64,000 nt of DNA from Paractinoplanes toevensis (lineage in GTDB: Bacteria > Actinomycetota > Actinomycetes > Mycobacteriales > Micromonosporaceae): the NCBI RefSeq assembly GCF_018332695.1, contig NZ_BOQN01000143.1, positions 1 through 64,000 on the forward strand, in the 5' to 3' direction. Numbering within the stretch: position 1 is the first letter of the stretch; every line of letters begins with the position of its first letter. Shown one piece after another: positions 26,631 to 35,808 of this stretch. A program made the translations under genes and the position numbers. Under the pieces are notes generated by a model. That model saw only the letters and a program-made list of their open reading frames with translations. It was not told the origin of the DNA and ran no database searches.

Positions 26631-26669
26631 CCGGGCGGCCCGGTTCACGCTCGTGACCGGGCCGCCCGG
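26631..26669. terminator. Bidirectional terminator between convergent genes
   Basis: CCGGGCGGCCCGGT (26631-26644) pairs perfectly with ACCGGGCCGCCCGG (26656-26669): a 14-bp stem with an 11-nt loop, in the 46-bp gap between the convergent propeller and protease genes. Confidence 0.8.
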
Positions 26670-26674
26670 GTTCG

Positions 26675-28333
26675 TCAGCGGCCGCCGACCGCCGCGTAGG
26701 CGTCCACGATGCCGTACCCGTAGAAGCCGTTGAAGTTCTTGTCGCCGACGCAGAGGGCGTCGAACTCGGTGGAGCGGCCCTCCTGCGCGTACGACTGCAG
26801 GCGGGGTTCCGGGCAGGCGTGCTCGGCCGCGGTGCGGTAGAGCTGACGCTCGACCAGGCTCGGCAGCAGCGTCTTGCCGCCGTTGCGGAAGTCCGGGACG
26901 CCGTAACGGCTCACGATCAGCGCGCCCACACCGGCCGCGTGCGGCGACGCCATCGAGGTGCCCTGGAGGTAGGTGTAGTAGCCGCAGACGCCGGCCTTCG
27001 TGCAGTCCTTGAAGACCGAGCCGGTGCCGGCCGCCGTGATGTTGCCGTCGGCGTCGACCAGGCCCTCCTCCTTGAGAACCTTGACCGGGTAGGTGGAGAG
27101 GATCTCGTTACCCAAGGTCTGGAAGGTCGGGGTGCCGAAACCGTCCCGGTACCAACCGCCCGGGGCCGCCACCGAGATCTGCTCGGTGCCGTAGTTGGAG
27201 AAGTCCGACTTCTTGCCGGACGGGCCGAGCGACGCGACCCCGATCACGTGCGGGCCCTCGACCGGCAGGTCCCAGCAGGAGGTGTTGTCGATCGGCCGGC
27301 TGTACGGGTCGGCGCCGTAGTCCGGGCTGGAGATGTCCGTACGCGGGGAACCGAGGTCTTCGTGGTTGTTGCCGAGTGCGCCGAACAGGGTCACGCCCTT
27401 GCGGTTCGCGTACTCGAGGGCCCTCCGCATGCCCGCGATGATGGCTCGCTGGCCGGCCTGGTCGGCGGCGCTGTCGGCCGGGTTGGCGGTGCAGTTGTAG
27501 AGCCACGGGTCGACGTAGAACGACATGTTGACCACGTCGAGGCCGTGGTCGCCCGCGTAGGTGAGCGCGTTGACCACCGGGTCGAGGAAGAAGTACCCGG
27601 AGTCCTGGCCGCCCTTGAGCTCGACCAGCGTGACCTTGGGGGCGATGCCGGACAGGCCGACCCCGTTGGCGGCGGCGGCGATGGTGCCGGCGGTGTGCGT
27701 GCCGTGCCCGTTGTCGTCGGTGCCGGTCGGGTCGAGGCAGCTCGTCACCTCGCACGGGCCGTCGACGTCGGTCAGGTCGGGCGCGAAGTTGCGGGACAGG
27801 CGCGAGCTGTAGTTGGGCGCCAGGTCCGGGTTGGAGGCGTCCAGGCCGGTGTCGAGGATGCCGACCGTGACACCACGGTCACCGGCCTCGATCCGGCGGG
27901 ACTTGTCCGCCCGGATCATCGACAGGCCCCACAGCTTGTCGTCGAGCGGGTCCATCTTGGCCGGACCGTGCTGGCCCGGACCGCCGGTGTGCCGGTTCAA
28001 GCCGGTCTCGACCCGCTCGACCTTGTTCGGCGCGTAACCGACGGCCTTGCGGACGGTGGCCCCGATCAGCTTGCCGGAGGCGGCCGCCCGGTTCTCGAAC
28101 CGGGCGTCGGCCGAGGTGACCCGGTAGACCCCGATGGCGTCGTTGCTGCTCACTATCTTGCCGCCGGCGGCCGCGATGGCCGCCGTCGCGTCCGCCGCGG
28201 AGACTCCGTCGGCGGACACGACGGTGTAGTCGACCGGGGCCGACGGTGCCGCCGTGGCGGTGGACGGCACCGTGGTCAGGAAAGCCAGCCCCGTTGCGGT
28301 AACAACGGCCCCGGCGGTGAGGCGTCTTCTCAT
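26675..28333 (-). CDS. Secreted subtilisin-like serine protease (S8)
   Basis: A 552-residue exported peptidase. Signal peptide ~1-29 (RRRLTAGAVVTATGLAFLTT ... TATAAP), an inhibitor-like propeptide to ~130, then the S8 fold. The catalytic triad is D161 in VGILDTGLD, H210 in DDNGHGTHTAGT and S460 in LQGTSMASPHAAG; oxyanion asparagine is in GALGNNHEDLG. Several cysteines (CEVTSC, CWDL, CTKAGVC) suggest disulfides. A pre-protein that matures outside the cell. It is monocistronic, with a terminator downstream. Confidence 0.93.
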   Translation of the reverse strand: MRRRLTAGAVVTATGLAFLTTVPSTATAAPSAPVDYTVVSADGVSAADATAAIAAAGGKIVSSNDAIGVYRVTSADARFENRAAASGKLIGATVRKAVGYAPNKVERVETGLNRHTGGPGQHGPAKMDPLDDKLWGLSMIRADKSRRIEAGDRGVTVGILDTGLDASNPDLAPNYSSRLSRNFAPDLTDVDGPCEVTSCLDPTGTDDNGHGTHTAGTIAAAANGVGLSGIAPKVTLVELKGGQDSGYFFLDPVVNALTYAGDHGLDVVNMSFYVDPWLYNCTANPADSAADQAGQRAIIAGMRRALEYANRKGVTLFGALGNNHEDLGSPRTDISSPDYGADPYSRPIDNTSCWDLPVEGPHVIGVASLGPSGKKSDFSNYGTEQISVAAPGGWYRDGFGTPTFQTLGNEILSTYPVKVLKEEGLVDADGNITAAGTGSVFKDCTKAGVCGYYTYLQGTSMASPHAAGVGALIVSRYGVPDFRNGGKTLLPSLVERQLYRTAAEHACPEPRLQSYAQEGRSTEFDALCVGDKNFNGFYGYGIVDAYAAVGGR

Positions 28334-28460
28334 GGAGTGCGCTCCTCCTGGAGTTGTTTGATGAATCCCATCGGAAAAGATCTCCGATAGCCAGGCGAAC
28401 CGCTGTCAACTTCTGTCTCGGTCATCCACCGATGCGCTCTTACCAGGGAAGACTTGTAAA

Positions 28461-28481
28461 GGTCTGACTTAAGGACAGACC
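28461..28481 (-). terminator. Terminator candidate after the glycosyltransferase gene
   Basis: On the minus strand GGTCTG-(9 nt)-CAGACC followed by TTTACAAGT, 30-50 bp after the stop of the glycosyltransferase gene. The 6-bp stem is short, so this is modest support. It would separate the putative 28.5-37.5 kb operon from the protease gene. Confidence 0.45.
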
Positions 28482-28511
28482 ATTCGGCCATTTCTGTATT
28501 GCCGGTCGTCG

Positions 28512-30314
28512 CTACGCGGGCCGATTTCCCGTGGTGGCTGACGAGGGGACTTCGATGCCGAGCCTGCCGAGCAACTCCGCGACTGTCCGGTCCCAACTGA
28601 CCTCCGCCAGGGTCTGCTGGCGGAGGGCAGCCGCCCGCGCGAAGGCCTCCTGGGGCCGGGTGAGAACCTCCTCGATCTTGTCCGCCCACCGTTTCGCGAC
28701 ATCCTCCGCGGTGCCCTGGACCGAGACGACCTCCCGGGGTGGATCCAGGCGATTCGCCCGGGCCAGGTCGGTGAGCATCATCGCCAGACCGCTCTCCTGG
28801 GTGATCAGAACCGGAACGCCGACCGCGATCGCCTCATAGGCGGCGAGGCCGAAGCCCTCGTGGCGAGACGGCATGATGACCAGCCGGGAGCCCCAAAGAT
28901 CGTCGCGGAGCCTCTTTTGCGAGGTGGTGTACCGGCGCAGAAGGACAGTGAGTGACTCCTCCGCGATCTCCTCGACCCGTTTCCGCACCTGCGTGGCCTC
29001 GTCATCGGGCACGCCACGGATCACCAGCGTGGGCCGGGTGGTCAGATCGTCACGCTTGTCGACGATGGCCTTCACGGCGCCCACCGCGATGTCGATGCCT
29101 TTCGACCGGATGTCCTCGGCCCGGGCGACCAGCAGCACCTGCCGGAATTCGGGCGGGTCGGCCGCGTTGACCTGCTCACCCCAGTTCCGCAGCCCGGGCC
29201 TGAGATTGAAGACCGGCGGAACCGGGTCCGGACCGCGCATGTGATGCGAGATCAGCATGCTGAGCAGCGGCCCGACCCCGACGACCAGATCGGCCGACCG
29301 GGCCAGGGCAAGCTCGATCATGCCTCGTTCGTCGGCCTCGATCATCCGGGAGTCGCCGTCGGGTTCCTCCTTCGCCTGTTCCAGAAGTTCGGCGTCGGTG
29401 TGTACGACGTGCACCCGGCGGGCATCCCGGAAGATCCGCTGGTGGAGCCCGTACGCGTACGGTCCGGTGTGCCGGCCGTGCCCGACGATGACGTCCGGTC
29501 GATAGTCCTCACCCTCGACCACCCGCGGCCCGGCGAGCAGGAGCGCGTCGCCCTCGATTCCCGGGATGGGGTCGGGTGCCACCAGTTTCACCGTGGCGGA
29601 CTCCCATACCTGCGTGACATCGGCCGGGTTCGCTTCGGGTACGCAGACCCGTACGTCGACCCCGATGGCGGCCAGCGCGGTGGCGAGGTCGCGGTTGAAG
29701 GTGGAGAGACCGCCGTACTTCGAGCCCCACTCCGTCGCCATCAGCAGGAACCGCGGTCGCCGGTCGGCGTCGACCACCGGCTTCTCCTCGGCCGGGTCGG
29801 CCGCCCCCGGCGCCGCCGTCAGGTGGGCGAGCGCCGCGTCGAGACCGGCCAGCTCGATCGGCTCGGCACCGGCGCGCAGGCCGAGCCACCGCTCCCGGCC
29901 GTTGATCAGTCCCAGTACGACGTTGTCGTACTCGGTCAGCAGGTCGTCGAGACCCGGGACCAGGTCGAAATCTTCCGGTACGCCGACCACCACCGCGAAC
30001 AGCGCCACGCGCCCGAGGTCCGGATCGTCCTGGCGACGCCGCATCGCGACGTGCGCCAGCGACGCGACCCACGAGCTTACGATCTGGGCGAACTCGTCCG
30101 GCCGCCAAGCGGCGATCTCGATGTCCGCCGGGCGATCGGTGCCCCGTTCCACCCGGATGTGCGGTGAGCGCAGGCGATCGCTGGGCGACTGCACCACCTC
30201 ACCCCGGAGCCGTGCAGCGACCGCGTCGGCGAGGTCCGCGACCCGATCCGCCCACGCCTCCCCGCTCATTCCGCCGGTGGCAGCGGCGACGAGCTGTGCG
30301 AGTGAGTTGTCCAT
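28512..30314 (-). CDS. GT4-type glycosyltransferase with novel N-terminal domain
   Basis: A 600-residue soluble protein. Residues ~187-590 are a GT-B fold: GSKYGGLSTFNRDLATAL (198-215) is the N-terminal acceptor-side loop, and the C-terminal donor site shows the family E-x7-E motif at E486-E494 (HEGFGLAAYEA). Residues 1-~180 are an unrelated alpha/beta region (MDNSLAQLVAAATGGMSGEA; FAVVVGVPEDFD; NVVLGLINGRERWLGLR) that I cannot assign. No signal or membrane segment. It is last in the minus-strand gene row, 40 bp after the hydrolase gene. Donor and acceptor unknown; in this company it could modify a nucleotide signal, a lipid or a protein. Confidence 0.85.
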   Translation of the reverse strand: MDNSLAQLVAAATGGMSGEAWADRVADLADAVAARLRGEVVQSPSDRLRSPHIRVERGTDRPADIEIAAWRPDEFAQIVSSWVASLAHVAMRRRQDDPDLGRVALFAVVVGVPEDFDLVPGLDDLLTEYDNVVLGLINGRERWLGLRAGAEPIELAGLDAALAHLTAAPGAADPAEEKPVVDADRRPRFLLMATEWGSKYGGLSTFNRDLATALAAIGVDVRVCVPEANPADVTQVWESATVKLVAPDPIPGIEGDALLLAGPRVVEGEDYRPDVIVGHGRHTGPYAYGLHQRIFRDARRVHVVHTDAELLEQAKEEPDGDSRMIEADERGMIELALARSADLVVGVGPLLSMLISHHMRGPDPVPPVFNLRPGLRNWGEQVNAADPPEFRQVLLVARAEDIRSKGIDIAVGAVKAIVDKRDDLTTRPTLVIRGVPDDEATQVRKRVEEIAEESLTVLLRRYTTSQKRLRDDLWGSRLVIMPSRHEGFGLAAYEAIAVGVPVLITQESGLAMMLTDLARANRLDPPREVVSVQGTAEDVAKRWADKIEEVLTRPQEAFARAAALRQQTLAEVSWDRTVAELLGRLGIEVPSSATTGNRPA

Positions 30315-30354
30315 GGGCGGATGCTAGGTAGCCGGATGCACCCACCGCATGACG

Positions 30355-30966
30355 CTAATCCGTCATAAAGCGCCGGCTGCCGTCCTCGCACCAGCGCAGG
30401 GCGGACTGCCATCGTCCGTAGCCGGCGACCATGTCCAGGTGGCTGCCGCCGGGAATGACGTCCACGTCGAACTTGTCGCCGTAGAGGACGGACGCAGGCG
30501 GGTCGCAGTACGGGTCGTCCACGGCACAGACCAGGCGCGTTGCGGCGATCGAGGTCGCCGGCACCGCCTCGTGCGCGCCGTCGGCGAACGAGAACTCGCG
30601 CAGCTCCGGCGTCTCCGCGAGGAACTTCGGGCTGGGCGGCGCGACCAGCGCGAGGCGGTCGACGGGCAACCGCACACTGCCGATCCCGGCGAGCTGGATC
30701 CAGGCGGCACAGCTGAGGCTGTGCGCGATGACGACCAGCTCATCGGCATGATCACGGTCGAGCGACGCCTCGATCACCTCGAGCCATTCCTTCAACGCGG
30801 GGCGGCCGGGATTCGGCAACTGGGGGTAGACCACCTCATGGCCGCGTTCGGTGAGGCGCTCCGCGAGCCACCACTGCCAGTGCCCGATCGGGCGCTCGTT
30901 CTGCCATCCGTGAAGGATCACGAAACGCCGGGAGACGTCTCCGGGCGCGGGTGGCGTCAGGGCCAT
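30355..30966 (-). CDS. RBBP9/YdeN-like alpha/beta hydrolase
   Basis: A 203-residue serine hydrolase of the RBBP9/YdeN family. FVILHGWQNERPIGHWQWWL is the oxyanion-side strand, the nucleophile is S83 in VVIAHSLSCAAW, the acid D150 or D151 in CAVDDPYCD, and the base H176 in GGSHLDMVAGYG. This family is cytoplasmic; substrates are mostly unknown. The ATG at 30966 has GAGGAG nine bases upstream. It lies 62 bp after the small membrane protein and 40 bp before the glycosyltransferase, consistent with the same transcript. Confidence 0.88.
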   Translation of the reverse strand: MALTPPAPGDVSRRFVILHGWQNERPIGHWQWWLAERLTERGHEVVYPQLPNPGRPALKEWLEVIEASLDRDHADELVVIAHSLSCAAWIQLAGIGSVRLPVDRLALVAPPSPKFLAETPELREFSFADGAHEAVPATSIAATRLVCAVDDPYCDPPASVLYGDKFDVDVIPGGSHLDMVAGYGRWQSALRWCEDGSRRFMTD

Positions 30967-31028
30967 CGTCGGGTTCTCCTCAGGAACGGATCCGGCATTC
31001 ACGCGTTTACGTGGTGAACGAACGACCA

Positions 31029-31409
31029 CTAGAGCAGGGCACTCCACGGAATGAACCTCGGCAGCAGCGCGACGGAGCCGATCACGAACACCACGGTAAG
31101 GATGATCGGCAACCGGGCGCGGCGCCACGACCGGCGCTCCAGGTGGTCGCGGATCTCCTCCTTCTCCTCCTGCGTCAGCCGTCCCTGGACCTCCACGTCC
31201 GCGTCACGCTCACCGCGCTGCACCACCTGCGCGGCCCAGGTGAGGCAGGCGGCGGCGGCCACCCAGAGCACCGAGTCCAGGGCGATCTTCGTACTGGACA
31301 CCTCGGCCTCGGGACCGGTGGCCACCGAGGTGATCAGGTTGATGCCGGCGCCTGCGAAGATCCCGGCCAGGAAGTTCAGCGACGACGAGGCCGGAAGGGC
31401 GGCCCTCAC
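31029..31409 (-). CDS. Small three-helix membrane protein
   Basis: A 126-residue protein with hydrophobic segments at ~10-28 (LNFLAGIFAGAGINLITSV), ~43-62 (IALDSVLWVAAAACLTWAAQ) and ~99-118 (LPIILTVVFVIGSVALLPRF). Between the second and third is a charged, probably helical stretch (RLTQEEKEEIRDHLERRSWR). It starts with GTG overlapping the ATPase stop (GTGA), so it is made with the ATPase. I recognise no family. It may anchor the ATPase or act as a membrane effector. Confidence 0.8.
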   Translation of the reverse strand: MRAALPASSSLNFLAGIFAGAGINLITSVATGPEAEVSSTKIALDSVLWVAAAACLTWAAQVVQRGERDADVEVQGRLTQEEKEEIRDHLERRSWRRARLPIILTVVFVIGSVALLPRFIPWSALL

Positions 31410-34210
31410 GCCGGAGCCTCGTCACGGTAGTGATCGGGGTAAGGCAGCGTCGGCCAACTGGGGCCGCACACTTCCTGGCCCAGTTCGTCGAGTGCTCTCA
31501 GGGTCTCCACGGTCGCCTGGCTGTCCAGCATTCCGAGCAGTTCGTTGTACAGGCGCTGTTGCCGATAGTTCTCCGCGAGCAACGTCTGGACCAAGGCCAC
31601 TCCGGCCTTGCCGGGGCTGCTCCGGTCGCTGATCAGGTCGTTCAGTGTCCGACGGAGCTGGCTGGCTGCCGCCTGCCATACGCGCAGCTGACCCGCAGTG
31701 AGCCCCTTGTCGGGTTCCGGGAGGAAGGCGGGGTCCGGTTCGGGCCGTGGCCGGGGCATCGCGGACCGGCCGTTCGACGACGCCTGCGGCCGGTCGGACG
31801 TGCCCATCACATCGCGCAGCAGGCGCTTGAACTGTGACTGCACGGTCCGCCAGACGATCTCGGTGAGCTGCGCCGCGAGGAACGGCAGCCGGAGGCGCTC
31901 CTCGGGGCGATCGGCCACCGGCGCCTTGCGGAGTTCGTTCCGGGTGCGCTGGAGCAACGTGCTCAGGTGCTGGTTCACCAGCATCTCGGTCTGCTCACCC
32001 GGTACATATGATTCGGTGCAGAACGCGAACGCCTCGATCACCTGAGCCAGATCGATCTCCTGGCCTTCCCGCCCCCATTCCGCGCTTCGGCCGGTCAGCC
32101 AGCTGAGCGCGGCGTCGATCACGTCCCCGGCCCGGTACCGCTGCTGCGCCGAGACGAGGGCGATGACGCACATCGCCGTCGCCTCCTCATTGGTGTTCCA
32201 GGTGCCCGTTCCGCTGAGCCATCGTCCGACGACCTGGCCCGGGTCACTGCCGGAGGCGAGGTCGATGAGCCATTTGGATGCCCGCGCCACGACGCGGTTC
32301 TCCCGGGGCTCGGTGTCGGCGTGGCAGATGCCCATCAGCACGCGGGCGGTCACCCACGGCACCCGGACGGGATAGAAGTACCCGTCGAGCGAGTCGGCCG
32401 CAATCTTCGTCATGTCGAGCAGCATGCGAATGCGCTCGGCGTCGCGGTAGGCCAGCGGCGCCGTCGCCTCGAAGCAGAGCAGCAGACCGAGTGCCCAGGT
32501 CCGGTACGCCTCCTGCGGGTCGAACTGCGCGGCGGGCATCCCCGAGGGGTGACCGTCCTCGCCGTACGCCAGGTCCTCCTCGGCCATCTCCCGGCCGATT
32601 TGCTGGAAATCCTTGAAGTCGGTGGTGTTACCACCGACCGGTTCGGGCAACTGCAGTTCCGGGTCGGCGTAGGTCCAGCGGGCCCGGACGTGTTCGGCGA
32701 TCTTGAGCCACTGCTCCGGCCGGTCCAGCCGGGCGAGGGCCATTGCGGCGAACACCGAGGATCCGAGGTTGTCCTCCCAGGCAGGCCCGTGGTTTGTCTG
32801 TTTCTCCAGCCATCGCGCAAGCTGTTCGGAGATGTCCCATGCGCTGATCAGGTAGGAGCTCGCCGGGCGCAGTGTCTCCGGCGACACGACGTTGTCGATC
32901 TGGCTCAGGGTCGCTCGGATCAGCCGGTCGCTACGCTGCAGATGGGTCCAGACCACGTCCTCGGGCTGGCCCTCACTCCCGATCTCCGGCCAGTGTTCGA
33001 GCGCGAAGTTCATGACCAGCACCGCCCGGCGCTGAGTCGCGACGGTGAAGGCCTCGTCCGTGCGGTGCACGAGATCGCGGTCGAGAAGTTCGGTGATCGT
33101 CGGCCGGCCGAACATCTCCACGGCCTGGACTTCCGACATGACGAGGCCGAGCACGCCCAGACAGGACAGGTGGTAGAGCGCGCGCCTCTCCGCCGGAGCG
33201 TCAGTGTCCCGGGTGAACTCCTGCTGCAGTTCGCCCACGTCCGGAACCCGGCCGTGGGCGTGGAAGATGTCGATGGCACTCAGTGCGATGTGGACGTCGT
33301 CGCCGGCCAGCGTCTCGATCTTCTGCCGGTCTTCGCCGAAGATCGACTCGTCGTCCAGCATCTGCTTGATCAATTTTTCGGCCGACACGCCGATCGGGCT
33401 GGCGTCGAAATGGGGGTCGCCGCCGGTCACCTTGTCGGCGACCGACTTCCAGGTGGTCGCGAGGATCAAGATCTGCAACCCGAACATCATCTGCAGCAGA
33501 GGGGCGCAGGACAGCAACGGGTCGACCACCGGGATGTTCGCCTGCAGGCCGTCGGCGACGAGCAGATAGTGCTCCTGCTTCGGCAGCTTCAGCAACTCGG
33601 CGACCACCGACTCCGGACCGTCGGCGGGGTCGGTCAGGTCGAGCCAGATCTGGCCGTAACCCTGCCCTCCGAGCACCTGAGCGACCACTGCGGCCAGCGC
33701 GGTCCGGCCCGATCCGTGCTTGCCGACGATCATCACGTTCTTGCCGGCCTTGATGGCCCTCTCGATATCCCCGGTGACCATCGGGAGGCGAGCGACCCGG
33801 CGATGCCGGCGCATCTGCGCCTCGGTCGGCCCATTGGCCCGGCCGACCCGCTTGGGACGCCAGTTGCCGTCCAGGATCACGCAGGGTTTGCCATCAACGT
33901 CGGCCGACTGCTCATACACGACGGCGGAGGCGATGAGGTCGATCGGGCCGAGACCCTTTCGCCGGGCGTTCTGCAGCGCGCCGTCGGTGAACTCGCAGCG
34001 CAGTTTCTCGCCGACGAGGACCACCACGCGCGGCTCGTCCGGGTTCTTGAAGTCCCTCGACAGCAGCCGGAAGGGCAGCGCGACGTCGAACTTCTCCCGC
34101 AGGGCCGTGGCGGCCTTCTCGAGGTCGTTCCGTGCCGCGCTGATCACGCGCTGGCCGTCTTCGTCCGATGGGACCGTGGTCAACGCATCCCAGTCGAAGG
34201 GGAGAGGCAC
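31406..34210 (-). CDS. Large P-loop ATPase, STAND/AAA-like, unknown system
   Basis: A 934-residue protein. Residues ~1-125 form an unassigned N-terminal domain (VVVLVGEKLRCEFTDGAL). The NTPase follows: Walker A GKHGSGRT at 163-170 and Walker B-like HYLLVAD ending at D220, then LILATTWKS as a sensor-like strand. From ~300 to the end it is helical, with repeat-like scaffold segments (SSVFAAMALARLDRPEQWL, EEATAMCVIALVSAQQRYR), as in STAND signal-transduction NTPases. A Pro-rich linker sits at ~830-850. Such ATPases couple threat sensing to effectors in conflict systems; the assignment here is by layout, not by a matched family. Confidence 0.75.
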   Translation of the reverse strand: MPLPFDWDALTTVPSDEDGQRVISAARNDLEKAATALREKFDVALPFRLLSRDFKNPDEPRVVVLVGEKLRCEFTDGALQNARRKGLGPIDLIASAVVYEQSADVDGKPCVILDGNWRPKRVGRANGPTEAQMRRHRRVARLPMVTGDIERAIKAGKNVMIVGKHGSGRTALAAVVAQVLGGQGYGQIWLDLTDPADGPESVVAELLKLPKQEHYLLVADGLQANIPVVDPLLSCAPLLQMMFGLQILILATTWKSVADKVTGGDPHFDASPIGVSAEKLIKQMLDDESIFGEDRQKIETLAGDDVHIALSAIDIFHAHGRVPDVGELQQEFTRDTDAPAERRALYHLSCLGVLGLVMSEVQAVEMFGRPTITELLDRDLVHRTDEAFTVATQRRAVLVMNFALEHWPEIGSEGQPEDVVWTHLQRSDRLIRATLSQIDNVVSPETLRPASSYLISAWDISEQLARWLEKQTNHGPAWEDNLGSSVFAAMALARLDRPEQWLKIAEHVRARWTYADPELQLPEPVGGNTTDFKDFQQIGREMAEEDLAYGEDGHPSGMPAAQFDPQEAYRTWALGLLLCFEATAPLAYRDAERIRMLLDMTKIAADSLDGYFYPVRVPWVTARVLMGICHADTEPRENRVVARASKWLIDLASGSDPGQVVGRWLSGTGTWNTNEEATAMCVIALVSAQQRYRAGDVIDAALSWLTGRSAEWGREGQEIDLAQVIEAFAFCTESYVPGEQTEMLVNQHLSTLLQRTRNELRKAPVADRPEERLRLPFLAAQLTEIVWRTVQSQFKRLLRDVMGTSDRPQASSNGRSAMPRPRPEPDPAFLPEPDKGLTAGQLRVWQAAASQLRRTLNDLISDRSSPGKAGVALVQTLLAENYRQQRLYNELLGMLDSQATVETLRALDELGQEVCGPSWPTLPYPDHYRDEAPA

Positions 34211-34266
34211 TGCCGGGACACTCCCTTCTCGCAGCGGACAGCACCGCGGGGAGGGGGCCGGCGGTG

Positions 34267-35808
34267 TCAGTCCGGGACGGCCTCGGCCGAGGACCGGTCC
34301 GGCCGGCGAGCAACGACCCGGAGATATTCCGTGCCGAACAACTCGCCGCGCACCGGCGCTGCCGTCTCTTCCATCAGTGCGAACTGATGATCTTCGAACG
34401 TTTTCCTGACAGCGTCCGCATCGCCCAGATCATTACTGATCATACGTTTTGCGTATGTGCGGCCGAGGTGTGAGAGCGTTTCTAGATCGATCGGCAGCAT
34501 ATCCTGCCAGGCCGCCGCACGCTCACGCAGGCGCAACTCGAAATCGTCGACCGGGTCGCTGAGACGATGATCAGCGTCATCATCAAGATCGAAATTCTGG
34601 CCACGATACTTGTTGCGCGGATGCAGTCGTACGGTCGTGACCACGGTGCCGCCGTCACGGAGAAGCTCAAACCAGCGGGAGAGCACCATTCCCGCACCGG
34701 CAATATCGAATCGGGTCAGGAAGGCGTCCGCGACCACAAGATCGAATGGCTCGGAGGGGTCGAATCCTTCGCTTCCGTCGTCACTCTTTCGAGTGATGTC
34801 CGCCTGGTGAATATTGATCTTTATGCCGAGGCGTTCGGCGTACCACCGGCAGGCCAGCAGCGGGGTCCGGCAGAGATCCACCACGTGCACGTCCAGCTCG
34901 ACCGGGGAGGCATCATTCGAGGGGCGAGCCGCCCGCAGGACGAAGGCAAGCGTCGTGTAGTCGGCGGATCCGCTGATCAGGATGCGCCGCGCCGTGCGCT
35001 CGTGGATCTCCGTGCGGATCTGCTGGGCGTAAAACTCGGTATGCCAGGTGGGGCTGCTGACCATGTTGAAGAACCGCAGGAACTGCCAGGCCCCGTGATA
35101 CCAGGCGCAGTCGTCCTCGCCGATCAGGCGGTTCTCGGTGCAGGACATCTGGGCGACGTGATGCAGCATCTGAGCCGACCGCAACAGCCAGGCGGTGAGA
35201 TCGGGCCCGGCCGGTTCCTCGTCCTCGGTGTCCTCCGCGCGGCGAGTGACCCGGTCACGAAGGGCCTGGATCATCGTCCGTGCCCGGGCGACCTCGGCCG
35301 GCCGGCCGGTCACCAGCCAGGGCCCGCTGCCATGAGGTCCTGGTTCCTGGCGGACGACCACCCGGTCGTCGATCAGCCAGAGCGTGTTCATCGGGGCCTG
35401 GGCGCTGTCGCCGGTGACCTCCACCGGCTCCGACTGGAGGTCGTGGCGTCGATCCTCGGTGATCTGCAGCTGCACGCGTCGCTGGTTGTCCTCGCTGGAC
35501 GGCACCAGATAGAAGCGGTGGACGGCGCGTCGCCTCGCCACGTGCTGCCAGATCAGGCCCGAGAACGCGTTCGCCGTGGGGGAGTGCGGCGCGAACGGCA
35601 CGATCTGCTCGACACAGTTCTCGACCCGCGCGCTGAGGTTCAGCACGAGTTCCTCGACGGCATCCGACGGCACCCGGACGCTGAACGGATCCGTCCCCTC
35701 GGACGACACCCGATGCATCCGGAGGGCCTGCCTCGCCCCTTTGACCAGATCGCCGGCCAGCGCCATCGCATCGACGCAGGGATCAACTTGCGGGGGATCC
35801 GTGTTCAT
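34267..35808 (-). CDS. SAM-dependent methyltransferase with unassigned N-terminal half
   Basis: A 513-residue protein. The C-terminal half is a Rossmann methyltransferase-like domain: RRILISGSADYTTLAFVLRA (274-293) as motif I, DVHVVDLCRTPL as motif II, and FDLVVADAFLTRFD as the motif IV region, followed by LRDGGTVVTTVRLHPRNKYR. The N-terminal ~200 residues (LVPSSEDNQRRVQLQI, NTLWLIDDRVVVRQEPG, GPWLVTGRPAEVARARTMI) look like a separate sensor or binding module. It overlaps the EgtD-like gene by ATGA. Substrate unknown. The base composition of 34.3-36.9 kb looks less GC-rich than the flanks. Confidence 0.75.
   Translation of the reverse strand: MNTDPPQVDPCVDAMALAGDLVKGARQALRMHRVSSEGTDPFSVRVPSDAVEELVLNLSARVENCVEQIVPFAPHSPTANAFSGLIWQHVARRRAVHRFYLVPSSEDNQRRVQLQITEDRRHDLQSEPVEVTGDSAQAPMNTLWLIDDRVVVRQEPGPHGSGPWLVTGRPAEVARARTMIQALRDRVTRRAEDTEDEEPAGPDLTAWLLRSAQMLHHVAQMSCTENRLIGEDDCAWYHGAWQFLRFFNMVSSPTWHTEFYAQQIRTEIHERTARRILISGSADYTTLAFVLRAARPSNDASPVELDVHVVDLCRTPLLACRWYAERLGIKINIHQADITRKSDDGSEGFDPSEPFDLVVADAFLTRFDIAGAGMVLSRWFELLRDGGTVVTTVRLHPRNKYRGQNFDLDDDADHRLSDPVDDFELRLRERAAAWQDMLPIDLETLSHLGRTYAKRMISNDLGDADAVRKTFEDHQFALMEETAAPVRGELFGTEYLRVVARRPDRSSAEAVPD

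Noticed and set aside
31029..31430. Plus-strand frames opposite the small membrane protein
   Set aside because: No domain, no SD; the minus-strand frame has three clean hydrophobic helices and a coupled start.
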